Positions 61,005 to 64,000 of a stretch of 64,000 bases of DNA are shown piece by piece (within the stretch, counting starts at the first letter, position 1; every line of letters begins with the position of its first letter). The notes beneath the pieces were generated by a model. That model was not told the origin of the DNA, ran no database searches, and saw nothing but the letters and a program-made list of their open reading frames with translations. A program made the position numbers and the translations under genes. Origin of the DNA: Polyangiaceae bacterium (GTDB taxonomy: Bacteria > Myxococcota_A > Polyangia > Polyangiales > Polyangiaceae); the NCBI GenBank assembly GCA_041389725.1, contig JAWKRG010000007.1:372001-436000 (forward strand). Direction: 5' to 3'.

Positions 61005-62876
61005 TCATCCGCACTGAAGCGGACTGTCCGCGGGAAGCCCACCACAATTGATGCAGGTATACTCGTCTACCGTGGTCGTTGGGCCGTCCGGTGAGTTCGT
61101 GACGGTGGTGTGGGTGTAGGTATCGCCGTCCCAACCCCTTGGCCCGTACACGGTACAGCCCGGTTTCATTGGGTTGCCGGCTGAGTCCAGGCCCGGCTTC
61201 ACACCATACTCGAAGGCGCACTTGTACTTGTCTTGGCACACGGAAGTGTTCGAGTAGTTGATCGGGACGGTCTTTGTTTGGCCGAACTTGTCGGTCGTGG
61301 TCTGTGATCCTGTTTGGGTGGTGGACAGCTGCCCAGTGGCCCAATCGAACGCCGAGCCGGTGTTCTGCGTCCACACCATGGACGATCCGTCGGCGCCAGT
61401 AGACGTCTGCAAGAACGTGCCGTAGCTCTTCCAACCGACGAAGTCCTCACGATAGAACACCGTCGTCTTCGATCGGGAAGACGTTCCCGTCGGGCCTGAA
61501 GAATTGCTGCCAAAGGACTCGGTCCACCAATAGTTGGCAGTCGACGGCACCTCTGGAGGCCGCTCCGGCTCGACGGGGGGAATCGCAACTCCTCCGTCGG
61601 TAAGCGGGACGCCTGCGTCAACGCAGAGCAGCCCCGGCAACTGCCCTGAGGTTGTTGCGAAGACGCCGGACTGCAGTGTCCACGTTTCTTTCACGCTGTA
61701 GATCTCCTTGCTCACGCCCGGGATTTGCACGGAGCCAGCAAGACCCACCTTGGTCGCGCCATCGACGCTCGCCGTCCACTTGCACGCGGGCAGGTCCACG
61801 GCGACGTTTGCGCTCAGACCTGGCTCGAATGAGAGCTTCGGACCCGCGAGATCGTACACCCACGCGCCGTACACGAACCCGGAGGTGAGTTTCGCGCCGA
61901 GCTGGAAGTCTTGCGCCTCACCGGGCGGGGTGGCGTCGAGCGCAGAAGTGTATGACTTCTCCCAGATTGGGCTCCACTGGCCATTCGCGTACTCGACTCC
62001 GGCCTTGAAGTTGAAGGACGCCGAGGCCGTCGCACGCAGGCCCTTGGAGGGCACCGTTGCGGTCGCCCCTACCTTGAACACTGGCTTGAGGGACTGTGTG
62101 ATGAGGATCGGCACCGTCCCGACGATGACGAGCAGCGGGGGCAGAGGGATCTCAGGTCCCCCCATCGCTTTCACGATGTCAAGGGAGCACTCGCCGGCGT
62201 AGTTCGCGAGCACGTCCGCGCTGACCCCGAGCTCCACGCCGCTGGCGAACGCGAAGCGTGCTTTCTCGAGCCGACCGAAAAGTGAAGCGTCATCCGGAAC
62301 GATATCCACGAAGAAGTCGAGCTCAGGCGACAGCACGTCGAGAGTCGGATCGATCTCCACGAAGTCGAGGCCACCTTGGAGCTGAGCGGAGCAGGTCCAG
62401 CTACCCGACCGCAGTAGTGGGAACGTCGCTGTCAGGCCCTGCCGCTGCGTCCCGCTAGTCGTCGGCTCCGTGGCCGCGGGAGCGACTCGAATGCGAAACG
62501 CGCCATCCTTGATGAAGTGGGGAAGCTCCGCCGGAAGCGTGTCGACCAGAATCGACTTGTCCTGAATCGTGAGCTTCTCGACGCGGCGGAGATACCCGTT
62601 TCCCATCACTCCAGCGACGACGTCGTCCTTGCTGAAGTTGGGGTGCGGCTTTGACTTGTATTTCAGTTTGAGCTGATTGGGGGTCACCTCGACAGACGCG
62701 AGATTCGAATCCTGCTCGGGTAGTCGGGCCCGGTCAGTCAGGGTGAGCGGCCGCAGGACTTCAACCGCCGACTTGGGGCCTGGCTTCGCCGGAGTCTGCT
62801 CGTTGTCCTTCGAACTGCACGATGCGGCCAAGCCAACGCAGGTCAGGCCAAGGGCAAGGAGGGAACGGATTTCCAT
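61005..62876 (-). CDS. Large lipoprotein of unknown function
   Basis: The ATG at 62876 gives MEIRSLLALGLTCVGLAASC, a lipoprotein signal (Cys 20). The frame further upstream has no coding look. The mature protein of about 600 residues is beta-rich (VGATATVPSKGLRATASASF, SYTSALDATPPGEAQDFQLG). It has a long Thr/Ser-rich part near the end (SSRSKTTVFYRED, TQTGSQTTTDKFG) and two Cys pairs at the C-terminus (YTCINCGG). No named domain was seen. It is the first gene of the lipoprotein set read towards 59.7 kb. Confidence 0.72.
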   Translation of the reverse strand: MEIRSLLALGLTCVGLAASCSSKDNEQTPAKPGPKSAVEVLRPLTLTDRARLPEQDSNLASVEVTPNQLKLKYKSKPHPNFSKDDVVAGVMGNGYLRRVEKLTIQDKSILVDTLPAELPHFIKDGAFRIRVAPAATEPTTSGTQRQGLTATFPLLRSGSWTCSAQLQGGLDFVEIDPTLDVLSPELDFFVDIVPDDASLFGRLEKARFAFASGVELGVSADVLANYAGECSLDIVKAMGGPEIPLPPLLVIVGTVPILITQSLKPVFKVGATATVPSKGLRATASASFNFKAGVEYANGQWSPIWEKSYTSALDATPPGEAQDFQLGAKLTSGFVYGAWVYDLAGPKLSFEPGLSANVAVDLPACKWTASVDGATKVGLAGSVQIPGVSKEIYSVKETWTLQSGVFATTSGQLPGLLCVDAGVPLTDGGVAIPPVEPERPPEVPSTANYWWTESFGSNSSGPTGTSSRSKTTVFYREDFVGWKSYGTFLQTSTGADGSSMVWTQNTGSAFDWATGQLSTTQTGSQTTTDKFGQTKTVPINYSNTSVCQDKYKCAFEYGVKPGLDSAGNPMKPGCTVYGPRGWDGDTYTHTTVTNSPDGPTTTVDEYTCINCGGLPADSPLQCG

Positions 62877-63287
62877 TTTTTCGTCGCTTCCACATTGCTG
62901 GATAAGGGGTGGTACGGCGCACGCGCCGCGCTCCAGCTGTGCAACATGCGAGCCGGCGTGATTCGCGTCGTTCGGTCCCGGATCCGCCGCGTCCAAGCCA
63001 GATCCGTGGACGGAATTGTCCAGAGCCGGGAGGACCGAGTCCATCGCCGCCGACGCTCCGCCCGGATGGGGTCGGTTCAACGCTGCGGGCGTCGACTGCA
63101 CCGCGAGCAACGCCGGAGAAGGCGCCCAAACACCAGGAGCCGTGGCCCCGCGCTTGATTGGCATCAGGGTTGGACGCCTGCCCGCTGGGTCGCCACCGAG
63201 AAGCAGACACCGGCAGGTCTATTGTGCAAACTTTGCTCAATCAGGTTGCTCGTACCCTGGACGCTTCGCAGTGCTAGTCTGGAGTGC
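62877..63287. other. Intergenic, divergent promoter region
   Basis: These 411 bases separate two divergent lipoprotein genes. They must hold both promoters. No family-like protein, RNA gene or repeat was recognised. Confidence 0.5.
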
Positions 63288-63611
63288 ATGCGACGCGGAA
63301 GGCGCCAGCCTCACGGGCGCATCCTGGCTACCCTGGCGGTCGCGGTGACCGGCTGCGGCGGGCAGTCCAGAATCGCGCGTTGTGCACGGCCACCGCATGG
63401 CGGCACGTCGTCGAAGCTGGCACTCGCGCTGGAATCGAGTCCCACCACCACGGCTCTTCAGGAGGTCAGCAACGCAGCGGCATGTGTTGCGACTCCACTG
63501 GCCTGGTACCGGGACAGTCAGCGGTCCGACCTTGGCGTGTTGTGCCCGGTGGCTTGCAAGCAGTCGACGACGGCAGGAACGAAACTGGTCAGACTGTGCG
63601 AGGGAACGTAG
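63288..63611 (+). CDS. Small lipoprotein
   Basis: ATG at 63288 begins MRRGRRQPHGRILATLAVAVTGC, a lipoprotein signal with the lipobox AVTGC. The mature part of about 85 residues has five Cys (for example NAAACVATPLAWY, VLCPVACKQ and VRLCEG) and no named domain. The longer frame upstream to 62895 has no coding look. It is divergent from the large lipoprotein. The function is unknown. Confidence 0.6.
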   Translation: MRRGRRQPHGRILATLAVAVTGCGGQSRIARCARPPHGGTSSKLALALESSPTTTALQEVSNAAACVATPLAWYRDSQRSDLGVLCPVACKQSTTAGTKLVRLCEGT

Positions 63612-63734
63612 GGCCTCAGTCGAACCACGCCCCACGAACGCCCGTCCCTAACCATCCGAAACCAAAAACCATTTGCCTGTCACCCCCCATCAGGGCTTCC
63701 CGCGTGGAGCTGTCCATGGAAAACAAGCGGGCAC

Positions 63735-63935
63735 ATGGAAGAGCAACAACCGATGGACTCCGCTCTGCGGGCAGCGAACCTGGCCTTGTCGGGACAGCGC
63801 AGCCGCGAAGCCAGTCGCTTTGCCTCCATCGAGCTGCGGTTCTCGGATCCACGCACTGGACCTTGGGAGATGGCAGCGATGGCGTCGGTGGCCGTCGTCG
63901 CGCTGCTCTTCGTGGTCGGCGTCTGGTTCCTCTAG
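63735..63935 (+). CDS. Small single-span membrane protein
   Basis: The 66-residue frame ends with a clear membrane span (MAAMASVAVVALLFVVGVWFL). The front half is polar (LRAANLALSGQRSREASRFA). The Tail-anchored layout is unusual for a chance frame, but no family is recognised. A ribosome binding site is not obvious. Confidence 0.45.
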   Translation: MEEQQPMDSALRAANLALSGQRSREASRFASIELRFSDPRTGPWEMAAMASVAVVALLFVVGVWFL

Positions 63936-64000
63936 TCGCGCTCGAGCGAGCTGCGCTCGGAGCGAGGCGGCGTTGAAGGGCGGTTAGCTGCAAGAAGTGC

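Noticed and set aside
1..64000. tRNA, rRNA, riboswitch or CRISPR elements
   Set aside because: None was recognised by eye. A covariance-model search would be needed to exclude weak RNA structures.

Overview
The window is GC-rich chromosomal DNA that reads like a myxobacterium, most probably of the Polyangiales/Sorangiineae type. The signs are many secreted lipoproteins with Gly/Ser/Ala-rich linkers behind the lipobox, von Willebrand A (VWA) lipoproteins, a TPR+PEGA protein, an S46 peptidase with a MYXO-CTERM-like tail, a large STAND/TPR regulator, a Hint-domain lipoprotein and a Lys/Ala/Thr-rich histone-H1-like tail. This placement comes from protein style and composition; no rRNA or tRNA gene was seen.

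Layout. 1-2.4 kb: end of an unknown gene and an exported repeat protein. 2.5-7.6 kb: a MarR regulator divergent from a DUF4336 gene, tryptophan 2,3-dioxygenase, then an ECF sigma factor overlapping a membrane VWA protein that is probably its anti-sigma partner. 7.8-10.8 kb: a FadR-type regulator behind two TGGTnnnACCA operators, heading an operon for a GMC alcohol oxidase. 10.9-14.3 kb: an envelope protein, a VWA lipoprotein and a lipoprotein carrying all copper ligands of a PHM-type monooxygenase. 14.4-19.2 kb: NAD-dependent epimerases, an acyltransferase, a class V aminotransferase and a PEGA protein. 19.3-24.5 kb: the S46 peptidase and a RecQ-like protein with a 250-residue histone-like tail. 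24.5-28.4 kb: DUF2236, CHAD, isocitrate dehydrogenase and a VapBC-type pair.

28.8-36 kb is an accessory island of broken mobile genes: an IS21 IstB fragment, a frameshifted tyrosine recombinase fused to an IS91-type transposase remnant, a DDE transposase stopped by a single TAA, and a frameshifted Rpn nuclease, with lipoproteins in between. 36-45.7 kb: DUF4241, the Hint lipoprotein, the STAND regulator, a cysteine-cluster lipoprotein, a heavily frameshifted lipoprotein gene, and a SCO-cytochrome c-YHS triple fusion. 45.8-49.5 kb: YifB/ComM ATPase, recA with a strong terminator, and an intact Rpn-like gene. 49.5-56.6 kb: a 5'-damaged PLP decarboxylase with an adjacent permease, a lipoprotein/lipoprotein/beta-barrel operon, enoyl-CoA hydratase and mgtE. 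56.7-64 kb: a 990-residue MshEN/GAF/HEAT protein and several lipoproteins.

The strongest leads are the RecQ-like histone-tail fusion, the SCO-cytochrome-YHS fusion, the PHM-like copper lipoprotein, the Hint lipoprotein and the FadR operator pair. No single new defence or mobile system was found.
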